A DNA stretch of 64,000 nucleotides from Anaerobium acetethylicum (GTDB lineage: Bacteria > Bacillota > Clostridia > Lachnospirales > Lachnospiraceae): NCBI RefSeq assembly GCF_900096945.1, contig NZ_FMKA01000015.1:31254-95253 (forward strand). The letters run 5' to 3'. The notes beneath the pieces are model-generated. The model ran no database searches, was not told where the DNA came from, and was given only the letters and a program-made list of their open reading frames with translations. The translations under genes and the position numbers were made by a program. Positions 53,090 through 62,267 of this stretch are shown in pieces (within the stretch, counting starts at the first letter, position 1; the number at the start of each line of letters is the position of its first letter).

Positions 53090-53848
53090 ATGCGGAAATT
53101 TAGTGTTTTACTGACTGACGATGAAGAACTTGCACTTATGGGGCTGGAAGAGGGTGTCAAGTGGGAAACTCTGAATGTTGATAAAGTATATAAATGCCAC
53201 AGCAAAGACACGGCGATCCGGATGCTGCAGAGGTATCCGGTGGATATCATAATTACTGACATTGAGATGCCTAATGGCAATGGCATAGAACTTATTAAAT
53301 GGGTAAAGGAAAATAAACCGGAGATAAAATCGGTATTTTATACTGGTCATGCCGAATTTTCTTATGCGCAGGAAGCGTTGCGCCTGGGGGTGGAGGATTA
53401 TTTACTAAAGCCGATTCCATATGATGATTTAGAAGCGATCATTGAAAAGATAGAAAAGAAAATTCTCGTCCATGAAAAAACAGTAGATTTATCAGAATTG
53501 GCGGAAGATTGCACAGAGGAAAGCCCGGAAAAAATTGTGGATCAGGTAAAAAAACTGATTGCAGAAAATCTTTCGGTTGGCAGCCTGCAAAGAGATGAAT
53601 TGGCAGCCATGGTACATGTCAGCTCGGGTTATCTTGGAAGAATCTTTAAGAAGCAGACAGGTATGGCGTTAACTGACTATATCATAAAAAAACGTATTGT
53701 TGTTGCAAAGCAGCTTCTCATTAAAACAAACTTATCGATAACGGATATATCAGCACGAGTGGGCATATCCTATTCCTCTTATTTCACAAAAATATTTAAA
53801 GAACAGGTTGGAATGACGCCACAAGAATATAGACAGCAACACAAATAA
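53090..53848 (+). CDS. Compact response regulator with AraC output
   Basis: Response regulator of 252 residues, under half the length of the YesN-type regulator at 31090. Receiver domain 1-120 with phosphoacceptor in DIIITDIEMPNG, then a short helix-rich linker, then AraC helix-turn-helices (DELAAMVHVSSGYLGRIFKK and SITDISARVGISYSSYFTKI). The central region of the long form is missing, apparently as a natural short form because the frame and spacing are clean. It lies downstream of its kinase and probably regulates the operon in which it sits. Confidence 0.92.
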   Translation: MRKFSVLLTDDEELALMGLEEGVKWETLNVDKVYKCHSKDTAIRMLQRYPVDIIITDIEMPNGNGIELIKWVKENKPEIKSVFYTGHAEFSYAQEALRLGVEDYLLKPIPYDDLEAIIEKIEKKILVHEKTVDLSELAEDCTEESPEKIVDQVKKLIAENLSVGSLQRDELAAMVHVSSGYLGRIFKKQTGMALTDYIIKKRIVVAKQLLIKTNLSITDISARVGISYSSYFTKIFKEQVGMTPQEYRQQHK

Positions 53849-53864
53849 GAAAGGCAGAATCAAT

Positions 53865-55232
53865 ATGATCGTAAATACGAAGTATGGGAAGATAGAAGGG
53901 ATTACAGAAAGCGGATGTGTGATTTTTAAAGGTGTGCCATATGCAAAGGCTCCAATTGGAGAACTGCGCTTTCAAAAACCACAGAAAGCAGAAGCCTGGG
54001 AGGGAATCTATAAGGCTGGTCATTTTCGGTGCAGGAGCATGCAGGGACCGGATCGAGGCGGCTTTTACCATAAAGAATTTTACAGTAATCCGGATTTCAT
54101 CACAGAAATGAGCGAGGACAGCTTATATTTGAATATCTGGATTCCGGAACATAAAGCAGAGGGCAAACTGCCAGTGGCGGTTTACATACATGGCGGCGCA
54201 TTCCTGGGAGGTGCAGGAAGCAACCTGCCGTTCGTCTGTAATGAGCTGGTAAAATCAGGTGTAATCATCATTACCATGAATTACCGGTTAGGTGCTTTTG
54301 GATTTTTATGCCACCCATTGCTAGGGGCAGAAGGAGAAAATGAGGCTGGCGGCAATTATGGACTCTGGGATCAGCTGGAGGCGATTTCCTGGGTAAAAGA
54401 AAATATTGAAGACTTTGGCGGAGACAAAGAGAACATGACGGTCTTTGGACAGTCCGCAGGAGCAATGAGCCTGCAGGCGCTGGCAGTTACAGAAAAGGCA
54501 GAAGGATTATTTAAACGGATGATTTTACAAAGCGGTGGAGGTTACCGGAATCCACTGGCCGAGTATCGTACCATTGAAAGGGCAACTGAAACGGCAGAGG
54601 ATCTGTTGGAAGCACTAGGAATCCATGACAAAGAGTGGATGAAAAGTGAAACAAAGCGGAAACAGGCGCTGGATGCGCTATACAAGACTTCTTCAGAAGA
54701 AATGATGCAGGCAATAGGTAAAGTGATGGCGAAAGCTTTTGAGGAAAGAAAAGGAATGCCCTTTGTTCCTGTCATTGATGGCGAGCTGCTTAAAAAAGAT
54801 GGAACTGTATTAATGGATGAAGGCAAGTATCTTCCTATCGATTATATGCTGGGTTCAAATTCCAATGATTTAACGACAGAAGGGCAGACAGAGAGTTCGC
54901 CGGAAACGAATCTGATGCATCAGGGAGATCTGGCATATGCAAAGAGGGTAAATGCAGATACGACTCATAAGGCTTATGTTTATTATTTCCAACGAGAGTT
55001 GCCAGGAGATGAAAGCGGCGCGTTTCACTCGGCAGAACTGTGGTATGTGTTTGGAAGCCTGGAGTACTGCTGGAGACCATTTGAACAGGCAGATTATAAG
55101 CTTTCCGAAAGGATGATTTCCTATTGGAGCAATTTTATGAAAACAGGAAATCCGAATGAGGAAGGAAAAACAGACTGGCAGCCATGTACAGAAGAAAATC
55201 CATATTTTGAAGTACTGGATGTGGAAGAATAG
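53865..55232 (+). CDS. Carboxylesterase, type B (pnbA-like)
   Basis: Alpha/beta hydrolase of 455 residues, slightly short for para-nitrobenzyl-esterase-like enzymes. Oxyanion motif YIHGGAFLGGAG, conserved EDSLYLNIW, nucleophile Ser197 in FGQSAGAMS, and a late His in GAFHSAELWYVFG. There is no signal peptide, so it acts in the cytoplasm, probably removing acyl groups from imported oligosaccharides given the GH2 neighbour. The ATG is 16 bases after the response-regulator stop, preceded by AGAAAGG. Confidence 0.9.
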   Translation: MIVNTKYGKIEGITESGCVIFKGVPYAKAPIGELRFQKPQKAEAWEGIYKAGHFRCRSMQGPDRGGFYHKEFYSNPDFITEMSEDSLYLNIWIPEHKAEGKLPVAVYIHGGAFLGGAGSNLPFVCNELVKSGVIIITMNYRLGAFGFLCHPLLGAEGENEAGGNYGLWDQLEAISWVKENIEDFGGDKENMTVFGQSAGAMSLQALAVTEKAEGLFKRMILQSGGGYRNPLAEYRTIERATETAEDLLEALGIHDKEWMKSETKRKQALDALYKTSSEEMMQAIGKVMAKAFEERKGMPFVPVIDGELLKKDGTVLMDEGKYLPIDYMLGSNSNDLTTEGQTESSPETNLMHQGDLAYAKRVNADTTHKAYVYYFQRELPGDESGAFHSAELWYVFGSLEYCWRPFEQADYKLSERMISYWSNFMKTGNPNEEGKTDWQPCTEENPYFEVLDVEE

Positions 55233-55293
55233 AACATGCGTGCAGCAAACTTTAAAACATCAAACAAAAATGACCAAGCGAGGTAGAAATAAA

Positions 55294-57558
55294 TTGAGAA
55301 AAGTTATTAAATGGAACGAAAATTGGGGATTTTTGAAAGGCGAGCATCAGCAGGAGGTGGTATGGGAGGTCGTAACTCTGCCGCATACCTGGAATGCATT
55401 GGATGGACAGGACGGCGGAAATGATTATTATCAGGGGCCTGCCTGGTATAAAAAAACGCTTACATTGGAAAGCGACTGGAAGGAAGTTTACATACGTTTT
55501 GGCGCAGTCAATAAAAAGGCCGAAGTCTGGTGCAATGGAAAATCAGCAGGGCAGCATCTTGGAGGATTTTCAGCCTTTACGTTTGATCTGACACCCTTTT
55601 TACAGGATGGGGAAAATGAAATACTTGTAAAAGCAGATAACAGCAATGAGCTGCCAATCTATCCAAGGCAGGCTGATTTCACATTCTTTGGTGGAATCTA
55701 TCGAGAGGTGGAATTGATTTGCTTTGACGAGAATGCACATTTCGATGTAACGAGATTTGGAACGGATGCTGTTTTTGTAACACCTTCGATGGACGGAACG
55801 GTTGTTGTTGATACCTATGTAATTGCGGACAGCAGCGTTTACGCAGAAATCTTTGATACAAATGGAAGTTCAGTTGCGAAATCGAAAGTGATGGAACTCG
55901 GAAAGAATCACAGGGCAGGAGAAACCGTGCAGCTTACTTTAAAAGTACCGGAAGTACAGCGCTGGGATGGAACAAAGGATGCTTATCTATACCAGGTGAA
56001 GGTTTTCTTATCCGCACAGAATGTCCAGGATGTTGTCGCCGCGAACTTTGGCTTTCGCGATTACACTGTCAGCGCGTCGGAAGGATTTTTCCTAAATGGT
56101 GCTGCCTATCCATTACACGGTGTCTGCCGTCACCAGGACAGAGAAAACATGGGCTGGGCAGTTACAGAGAAAGAGCACATCGAAGACATGGCTTTAATGC
56201 GTGAGATTGGAGCAAACACAATCCGCCTGGCGCATTATCAGCAGGCACCTTTCTTCTATGACTTGTGTGACCGCAACGGCATGGTGGTCTGGGCAGAAAT
56301 TCCATTTATCAGCGTTTATGATGAAAGAGAAGAAGCAGATGAGAATTTAAGGCAGCAGATGCAGGAACTCGTTTTACAGAACTACAATCATCCGTCCATC
56401 TGCTTCTGGGGAATCGCCAATGAAGTGGGAATCGGCGGTGAATCTGAAAAAATGTACAAGATACTGCGAGAGTTAAATCAATTGACCAGGGAATTAGATC
56501 CATCCAGACTGACGGTTATTGCAAATGTTGGGATGACCAGGACAGACAGTCCTCTTTTCCATATTACGGATGTTACTTCCTACAACGAATATAAAGGCTG
56601 GTATGAAGGCACCATGGATGACCATGGAGCATTTTGTGACGAGCGTCATAACGAAATACCTGAGATTCCGCTTGCGATCAGCGAATATGGTGCAGAAAGC
56701 ATTTTGTCATGGCATAGTGAACATCCAAAGATAAAGGATTATTCAGAGGAATATCAGGCACTGGTGCATGAAAAAGCCCAAAAGGCCTTTGAAGAGCGGC
56801 CCAATCTGTGGGCGACCTGGCTTTGGAATATGTTTGATTTTGCAGCAGACGCCAGAGATGAAGGGGGCTGTAAAGGAAGAAACAATAAGGGCTTAGTGAC
56901 TTATGACCGAAGCATAAAAAAACAGGCATTTTATTTCTACAAAGCCTGCTGGAGCAAGGAACCATTTGTCTATCTTTGTGGAAAAAGATTTACAAAACAT
57001 GCTGAAGATAAGATCAATATCAAGGTCTATTCCAATCAGAAGCAGGTTGATTTGTGGGTAAATGGAGAGCATATCGGACATCTTTGCGAATCGGCGATTT
57101 TTGAATTTAAAGAAGTCGCGTTGTCAGAACAGTTCAATGAGATCCTGGTCCGGACACCAGAGGGTCTGATGGACACCCTGATACTTGAGAAAGTAGATAA
57201 AGTGCCGGAGGAATATGTTTTTACAGAAGAAAAAAATGTGTCTGATGCAGTTGCACAGTGGTTCGCGAACCTGCAGTCCAAAAAGGATGATGCCACAGTG
57301 GTAAGAGAGATTGTAGTAAGAGAAGGCTATTTGTCGGTCAATGACCCTATGGAAGAGATTTATAAGTATCCGGAAGGATTTCAGGCGGTGCAGGAACTGA
57401 TTGCCACGCCAATGGCAGTGGTTCAGCCTGCAATGGCAGAACGCATGTCAACTGGCGGGGTATTAAGTTTTACAAGTATCTGGCATCATATTGGTAAACT
57501 GCTTCCGGATGAAGCTTACTATTTATTGAATGAACGATTAAATAAAATTAAAAAGTAA
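55294..57558 (+). CDS. GH2 family glycoside hydrolase (beta-galactosidase-like)
   Basis: Cytoplasmic GH2 enzyme of about 754 residues: N-terminal sugar-binding domain (TLPHTWNALDGQDGGNDYYQ), immunoglobulin-like domain, then the barrel with acid/base Glu377 (WGIANEVG) and nucleophile Glu467 (AISEYGAES), using the TTG start. AGGT lies 9 bases before TTG at 55294; an ATG at 55270 is an alternative, and the frame further upstream overlaps the esterase. Sequence alone does not separate beta-galactosidase from beta-glucuronidase or mannosidase, but R-x-A-H-Y and SEYGA patterns fit galactosidase-like members. Confidence 0.88.
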   Translation: MRKVIKWNENWGFLKGEHQQEVVWEVVTLPHTWNALDGQDGGNDYYQGPAWYKKTLTLESDWKEVYIRFGAVNKKAEVWCNGKSAGQHLGGFSAFTFDLTPFLQDGENEILVKADNSNELPIYPRQADFTFFGGIYREVELICFDENAHFDVTRFGTDAVFVTPSMDGTVVVDTYVIADSSVYAEIFDTNGSSVAKSKVMELGKNHRAGETVQLTLKVPEVQRWDGTKDAYLYQVKVFLSAQNVQDVVAANFGFRDYTVSASEGFFLNGAAYPLHGVCRHQDRENMGWAVTEKEHIEDMALMREIGANTIRLAHYQQAPFFYDLCDRNGMVVWAEIPFISVYDEREEADENLRQQMQELVLQNYNHPSICFWGIANEVGIGGESEKMYKILRELNQLTRELDPSRLTVIANVGMTRTDSPLFHITDVTSYNEYKGWYEGTMDDHGAFCDERHNEIPEIPLAISEYGAESILSWHSEHPKIKDYSEEYQALVHEKAQKAFEERPNLWATWLWNMFDFAADARDEGGCKGRNNKGLVTYDRSIKKQAFYFYKACWSKEPFVYLCGKRFTKHAEDKINIKVYSNQKQVDLWVNGEHIGHLCESAIFEFKEVALSEQFNEILVRTPEGLMDTLILEKVDKVPEEYVFTEEKNVSDAVAQWFANLQSKKDDATVVREIVVREGYLSVNDPMEEIYKYPEGFQAVQELIATPMAVVQPAMAERMSTGGVLSFTSIWHHIGKLLPDEAYYLLNERLNKIKK

Positions 57559-57607
57559 ATTCATGAATGGTTTATATTAGTTGTACTTTTATTCGGTACC
57601 TTATTCT

Positions 57608-57649
57608 GGTACCTGACACCATAAACTTTATTTAATGGTGTCAGGTACC
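57608..57649. repeat. 42-bp palindromic repeat, copy 6, inside tyrS
   Basis: GGTACC to GGTACC with the CTTTATTTAA centre. Read on the minus strand, it supplies the last codons and the stop of the truncated tyrS gene. It lies between converging GH2 and tyrS. Confidence 0.95.
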
Positions 57650-58587
57650 ATTTTTCTTGCTTCTGCTGCTTCTTCCTCACCGTGAACGAGTGCAGTCAGG
57701 TCATAAGCCAGAATCTCCTTTTTCTCGTTGATCCGGCTGTCCGCCCATTCCTCCATAGCATCAATTTCTTTAACAGGAAGGAAGGTCAGCATTCGGAGAC
57801 ATTTCATAACATCCGCATCACCGATGTTTCTCCAATACTGATAAAACTCGTATGGAGAGGTTCTGTCCGGGTCGAGCCATACAGCGCCGTTTGCTGTTTT
57901 GCCCATCTTATTCCCCTCGCTGTTCATCAGCAGGGTGATGGTCATCGCATAGGCGTCATCTCCGGTTTTTCTGCGAATCAGATCCGTTCCTGCCAGCATA
58001 TTGCTCCACTGGTCATCACCGCCAAACTGCATATTGCAGCCATAGTGATTATGCAGATGCAGGAAATCATAAGACTGCATAATCATGTAGTTGAATTCAA
58101 AGAAGCTCAGACCACGTCCCAGCCGCTGCTTGTAGCATTCTGCACGGAGCATGTTATTGACGGAGAAGCAGGATCCAATATCACGGAGCAGATCGACATA
58201 ATTCAAATCAAGCAGCCAGTCCGCGTTATTCACAATAATTGCTTCATCCTCACCGAACTCGATAAAGCGCTCCATCTGTTTTTTGAAGCAATCGCAGTTA
58301 TGCTGAATCGTCCCGGTGTCCATCATCGAACGCAGATCGGTTCGCCCGGAAGGATCTCCGATGAATCCGGTGCCTCCGCCTAAAAGGACAACCGGCTTAT
58401 TTCCCGCCAGCTGCAGGCGCTTCATCAGACAAAGCGCCATAAAATGCCCGACATGGAGAGAGTCTGCTGTCGGGTCAAAGCCGATATAGAATTTTGCACC
58501 TCCGTTGTTGATCAGTTCTCTGATTTCCGGCTCGTCTGTAACCTGGGCAATCAGGCCTCTTGCCTGTAACTCTTCATAGATTCTCAT
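57628..58587 (-). pseudogene. tyrS: tyrS truncated at codon 319 (tyrosyl-tRNA synthetase)
   Basis: Class I synthetase lacking its C-terminus. The catalytic domain is present: HVGH in [20 protein letters not shown] (HIGH box), the tyrosine-binding region [20 protein letters not shown], and KMGKT (KMSKS box). A full bacterial TyrRS is about 400-425 residues with an S4 RNA-binding domain; here the last eight residues and stop come from a 42-bp palindrome and no S4 coding sequence follows. AGGAGG precedes the ATG and a Tyr T-box leads the gene. The product could be expressed but probably cannot charge tRNA. Confidence 0.9.
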
Positions 58588-58623
58588 GTATAAAATTCCT
58601 CCTGTATGTTTAATTTATGGCAA

Positions 58624-58905
58624 CAAAAAATCCCCTGTCCAATACTGGACAGAGGACGATGGATATTCAACCGTGGTACCACCTCTGGTTCAGATACTTC
58701 TTACAAAGTATCCCTCATTGTGCACTGGCATGCACGCAGCGCTTTATCGGGCGCACCCGTCTGACCCTACTATGCGAATGCAATTCAGGCAGCAGCTCCG
58801 GAAGGTATTCTGAACAGTCCTTTTGCAGGCTCGCACCAACCGCCTGCTCTCTGATAAAAGGGGTCTGACATACTTTTTTCCATCATTGCCTTACCATATC
58901 TATAA
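58624..58905 (-). promoter_or_regulatory. Tyr T-box riboswitch
   Basis: On the minus strand the conserved T-box AGGTGGTACCACGG occupies 58684-58671, followed by a terminator stem (CCTCTGTCCAGTATTGGACA and partner) with GGATTTTTTG. A specifier-like segment GAATACCTTC at 58810-58801 presents UAC, a Tyr codon. It regulates tyrS by sensing uncharged tRNA-Tyr. Confidence 0.92.
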
Positions 58906-58909
58906 AAAC

Positions 58910-58938
58910 ACTCTACCAGAGAGAACCTGGTTATTCAA
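58910..58938 (-). promoter_or_regulatory. Promoter of T-box/tyrS transcript
   Basis: TTGAAT (58938-58933), 17 bases and TAGAGT (58915-58910) on the minus strand, positioned just upstream of the T-box leader. Confidence 0.5.
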
Positions 58939-58973
58939 GACACAAAATGCCACATGTGTGTCATTTCTGGATT

Positions 58974-59522
58974 TTATGACAGATAGTTCAGTATATCATG
59001 GGGAAGCGTGCGCTTGATCAAACCGACCAGATCACGTTTATCCTTTTTCATTCCGGATAGAAGCCAGTCAATGATCATCTCTGTCCCTCCGCAGGAGGCA
59101 ATCCGAATAGCAAAGTTCATCTCTTCTGAGCGGACATCCGCACCTTTCATTTCTAAATATTTACGATATGTTTTTTCAGTCATTTCAATATCAAATTTGC
59201 GAAGACTATTTGTATCCCTGCTGCTATAAGCATGAGATAAAATAAGCGCCTTCTCTTCACAAATGGCAAGGTACCGCAATAATGCCTCATCCCATTCGTC
59301 GCCGTATGTAATCCGTTCAAAGGTGGTTTGAAAAAATGCAAAAAAATAGGCATTCACCAAATCGTATTTATCCTGATAATGGCGATAAAAGGTCTTTCTG
59401 GAGATGTTTGCCGAACGGACGATGTCGCTGATGTAGATATCATCTAAATCTTGATCGTTCAGTAATTCTTCCAGTGCGGATATGATTTTTTGCTTTGCAG
59501 GGGTCATTTTATTCTGGTCCAT
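58974..59522 (-). CDS. TetR-family regulator
   Basis: Regulator of 182 residues. The N-terminal helix-turn-helix is clear (YISDIVRSANISRKTFYRHY, then QDKYDLVNAYF), and the C-terminal half fits TetR_C_8-type dimer domains. GGGAG precedes the ATG on the minus strand. TetR regulators of this group often control neighbouring efflux genes, and a MATE gene relic lies immediately upstream in the same orientation, so its former target may be gone. Confidence 0.9.
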   Translation of the reverse strand: MDQNKMTPAKQKIISALEELLNDQDLDDIYISDIVRSANISRKTFYRHYQDKYDLVNAYFFAFFQTTFERITYGDEWDEALLRYLAICEEKALILSHAYSSRDTNSLRKFDIEMTEKTYRKYLEMKGADVRSEEMNFAIRIASCGGTEMIIDWLLSGMKKDKRDLVGLIKRTLPHDILNYLS

Positions 59523-59626
59523 AGCATACTCCCAAGGGTTATTGATATTGATGCGATATATAGATTCTGAGTTGTCTTTGAGAGTATCATACTATAAAAT
59601 CATGGGGTTTCCAATCTGATCTTTTT

Positions 59627-60438
59627 TTATAAATTATCTATGTTTGATGTCAGCAAGCCGGGCTGTTTGTCAGGCTGCTGCTTCCTGGCGTTCATCTCCC
59701 ACCAGAAATACGATCCTGTGAACATGATGCAGGTAAAAATCCAGGTGATCGGATTGGTCAGGCGGACGCACCAGTAGCCTAGCGGCGCTAGCAGGAACCT
59801 GATGGCTGACAGTCTGCAAACAAGCTCCACCACACCGCCGGCAGTTCCAAGCTTAAAAACCACAATGAAAATGATGTCCAAAGCAATATTTAAAAAGGAA
59901 GACAGAATTAGAAAATACAGGGGGGTACGACTGTCTCCGATTGCTCTTAAAATACTGGAAGATACGTTGTAGGCCATCGTCAGGATGAGTCCACAGTATA
60001 GTGCACGGATATAGGAATTAGCCAGTTCCAGTGTGTTTCCAGGTGTGTTCATCCAGATAAGGAACTGTCTGGAAAATACCACGGCCGGAATCGTGGCCAC
60101 ACAGAGAAGACAAAGGTCAAAAACAGGGATACAGCAACCAGGTGCTTCAGACGCTCGAAATTCCTGGCACCAAATGCATGTGAAATCATAACACCAAAGC
60201 CCTGGGTCAGCCCGCTGGTAAAGCCGATGATGAAGAAGACGATGCTTCCGGTGGATCCAACTGCCGCCAGTGATTCTTCACCAAGATATCGGCCTACAAT
60301 CATGGTATCTGCCATATTGTAAAACTGTTGGAATAAATTCCCCAGTAATACAGGAATCGAAAATGCTATGATGTTTTGTAGCGGACTTCCAATTGTCATG
60401 TCTTTTGTTTTCATAATAGAGACTCCTCGTGTATTCAT
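59627..60438 (-). pseudogene. MATE-family efflux transporter relic
   Basis: Two frames of one gene. 60438-60049 encodes the N-terminus (GSPLQNIIAFSIPVLLGNLF, then FGARNFERLKHLVAVSLFLT). A frameshift near 60090 moves reading to 60100-59627 (SYIRALYCGLILTMAYNVSS, RAIGDSRTPLYFLILSSFLN). Within this second piece GTAGGVV jumps directly to C-terminal sequence (LAPLGYWCVRLTNPITWIFT), so roughly 150-200 residues are deleted. A complete MATE protein is about 450 residues. It is non-functional. Confidence 0.88.
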
Positions 60439-60522
60439 AATTTACTAAGGTAATCCTATGCCTCTTTTAGAAGAATTCCTACTATAATATGGGAACAATC
60501 ATGAATTTACAAAATATTAGAC

Positions 60523-60621
60523 CTTCCTACATTTATTGGAGGAGGCTCGGAGCTGACCCGGCATGTCATGAAGGCCAACAAGGAATGGAATTGGAAAGCC
60601 CGGGTAAAGCAGAAGCTGTAA
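60523..60621 (+). other. Orphan open fragment before unknown gene
   Basis: A 32-codon frame (LPTFIGGGSELTRHVMKANK, ending VKQKL) runs to TAA without an evident start or ribosome site. It looks like the C-terminal remnant of a lost gene that I cannot identify. The rest of the 400-base gap holds nothing recognisable. Confidence 0.3.
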
Positions 60622-60832
60622 TCCGAGTGGATACCGGATAAGGTTACCGCTTGAGAGGAAACAATTCTCGTTTATCGAGATGAAAAAGTAAGAGAAAACC
60701 TTGATGTAATTAACGGTTGTGATACTCGCTTTTTAGGTACGCATGTAAACAGAATGACTTGAAATTAATAAAGAAATATGATATTTTTAATTTGTAACAT
60801 AAAATAAGTTACAAGTTAAAAAGGTGGTTTTT

Positions 60833-61780
60833 ATGAAAGAGTATTTAGAAAAGTGTCTAAGAAGAAAGATTGAGATAACAGAATTTGAGAAGAAAAAATC
60901 TTTGCCGCTTTTATATGCTGGTTTATATCATTTGTACTCTGTGAAGATGGATGGAATTCAGTGGCTTATGGCTGAGCCAAAGGAGAAACTTGGATTGGCA
61001 TCTATGAGGAAAAATCAGAGGCAGCTAGAGAAACTGACTGGTCTGAATTGTGCGTTATATCTTAAAAATTTAAATAGTTATTCGAAGGATGTCATGTTGA
61101 ATGAGGGGATTCCTTTTGTGGTAGAGGGAAAGCAGATTTATCTACCATTTACAGGTGTACTGTTGGCAGGTGAAACAGATAGAACATTGGCACCGATCAG
61201 ACAAATCTCTTATCTGACACAAAAGATTCTACTTGTAGCTTTATATGAAAAATGGGAAGATATGACAGTGACAAAGGTTGCAGAACGTTTGGGAGTGACA
61301 AAGATGTCGGTCTCCAGGTGTTTTGACGAGACAGAATATCTTGAAATACCGGTACTTGCAATGAAAGGAAAGTCGCGTGTGATCTGTATGAATGGAGAAC
61401 CAAAAGAACTTTGGGAGGAAATTCAGCCGATTCTTAGAAATCCGGTTATCGCAATTTATGAGATGGCAGAGGATTTGAAGATTGAAGTAAAAGCAGGAAT
61501 ATCCGCTCTTTGTGAGTATTCCATGTTGGAAGACAATTCGTTTCCAACTTATGCAATCACAAAGAAGGAATTACAGAAATTGCAGATCAAGAAAAAACAG
61601 CTTGTCCCAAAAGGGGAAGAAAAAGGCTGCGTTATTCAGGAAATTGGATATTACATTAATTTTCAAAACAGGAATCTGGTAGATCCGCTAACAGTTCTTC
61701 TATCGTTAACCAATGAAGAAAAAACAGATGACAGAGTAAGCCTTTCAGTGGATGAGATGCTTAAGGAGTATGTATGGTAA
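60833..61780 (+). CDS. Unknown protein with central helix-turn-helix
   Basis: A 315-residue protein, unrecognised. The N-terminal third is Lys/Leu-rich, and a clear helix-turn-helix lies near residues 135-160 (MTVTKVAERLGVTKMSVSRC). The C-terminal half (VIAIYEMAEDLKIEVKAGIS) has no motif I know. AAAGGTGG fits the ATG at 60833. The architecture recalls the DNA-binding antitoxin part of AbiEi-type systems, which pair with a nucleotidyltransferase gene; directly downstream only a 32-codon remnant remains. That comparison is weak. Confidence 0.7.
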   Translation: MKEYLEKCLRRKIEITEFEKKKSLPLLYAGLYHLYSVKMDGIQWLMAEPKEKLGLASMRKNQRQLEKLTGLNCALYLKNLNSYSKDVMLNEGIPFVVEGKQIYLPFTGVLLAGETDRTLAPIRQISYLTQKILLVALYEKWEDMTVTKVAERLGVTKMSVSRCFDETEYLEIPVLAMKGKSRVICMNGEPKELWEEIQPILRNPVIAIYEMAEDLKIEVKAGISALCEYSMLEDNSFPTYAITKKELQKLQIKKKQLVPKGEEKGCVIQEIGYYINFQNRNLVDPLTVLLSLTNEEKTDDRVSLSVDEMLKEYVW

Positions 61781-61783
61781 AGG

Positions 61784-61879
61784 GATTCGAGTCTTTCGGC
61801 AATATTGCTGGATGATGACTATTACCAGATATTACTGGATGGAAAAAGCGTGGAGCATGGGCTATCAGTTCTAAGATAA
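61784..61879 (+). other. Orphan C-terminal coding fragment
   Basis: Immediately after the unknown gene, a 31-codon frame (DSSLSAILLDDDYYQILLDG, ending HGLSVLR) runs to TAA with protein-like composition but no start. It is probably the tail of a deleted partner gene. Confidence 0.4.
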
Positions 61880-61955
61880 TAATAAGACATCTTTTCTTTT
61901 AATAAATATTTGCTATAATATGCATATAACCACGCAATGCGTAAGGAGAGCGGAT

Positions 61956-62177
61956 ATGGAGATTGGGGAAAAAATCAAGGCATTAAGAGCAGAAGCCGGA
62001 CTGAATCGTAAAGAATTTGCGGAACACTTTGGAATTCCTTTAAGAACCGTGGAGGACTGGGAGGCAGGAAAAAGAAAGCCACCAGAGTACATACCGCGGT
62101 TAATTGAATATCAGATTAAGAATGAACAACTCCAGAATAGAATGAAGAAGGGAGAGAATACGGATGGAGCAGAATAA
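61956..62177 (+). CDS. Small XRE-type helix-turn-helix protein
   Basis: Protein of 73 residues consisting of one Cro/XRE fold: GEKIKALRAEAGLNRKEFAE, then HFGIPLRTVEDWEAGKRKPP. AGGAG precedes the ATG at 61956; the longer frame starts in promoter sequence. Proteins of this type are often antitoxins or regulators of mobile-element genes. It stands 90 bases before the AlbA-domain gene and may be cotranscribed with it. Confidence 0.85.
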   Translation: MEIGEKIKALRAEAGLNRKEFAEHFGIPLRTVEDWEAGKRKPPEYIPRLIEYQIKNEQLQNRMKKGENTDGAE

Positions 62178-62267
62178 CACGCAAAAAATGCGTGTTGATG
62201 GAGTTGAGCAAATACTATATTATAAAGGGCTTCAATGGTTCATACTATTTTGAGGGGTGAGAAACGC

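Noticed and set aside
57682..58383. 233-codon plus-strand open frame opposite tyrS
   Set aside because: Antisense to the conserved synthetase catalytic domain; no ribosome site or recognisable domain.
58587..58868. Plus-strand open frames in the T-box leader
   Set aside because: The region is explained by a minus-strand T-box riboswitch with terminator and specifier.
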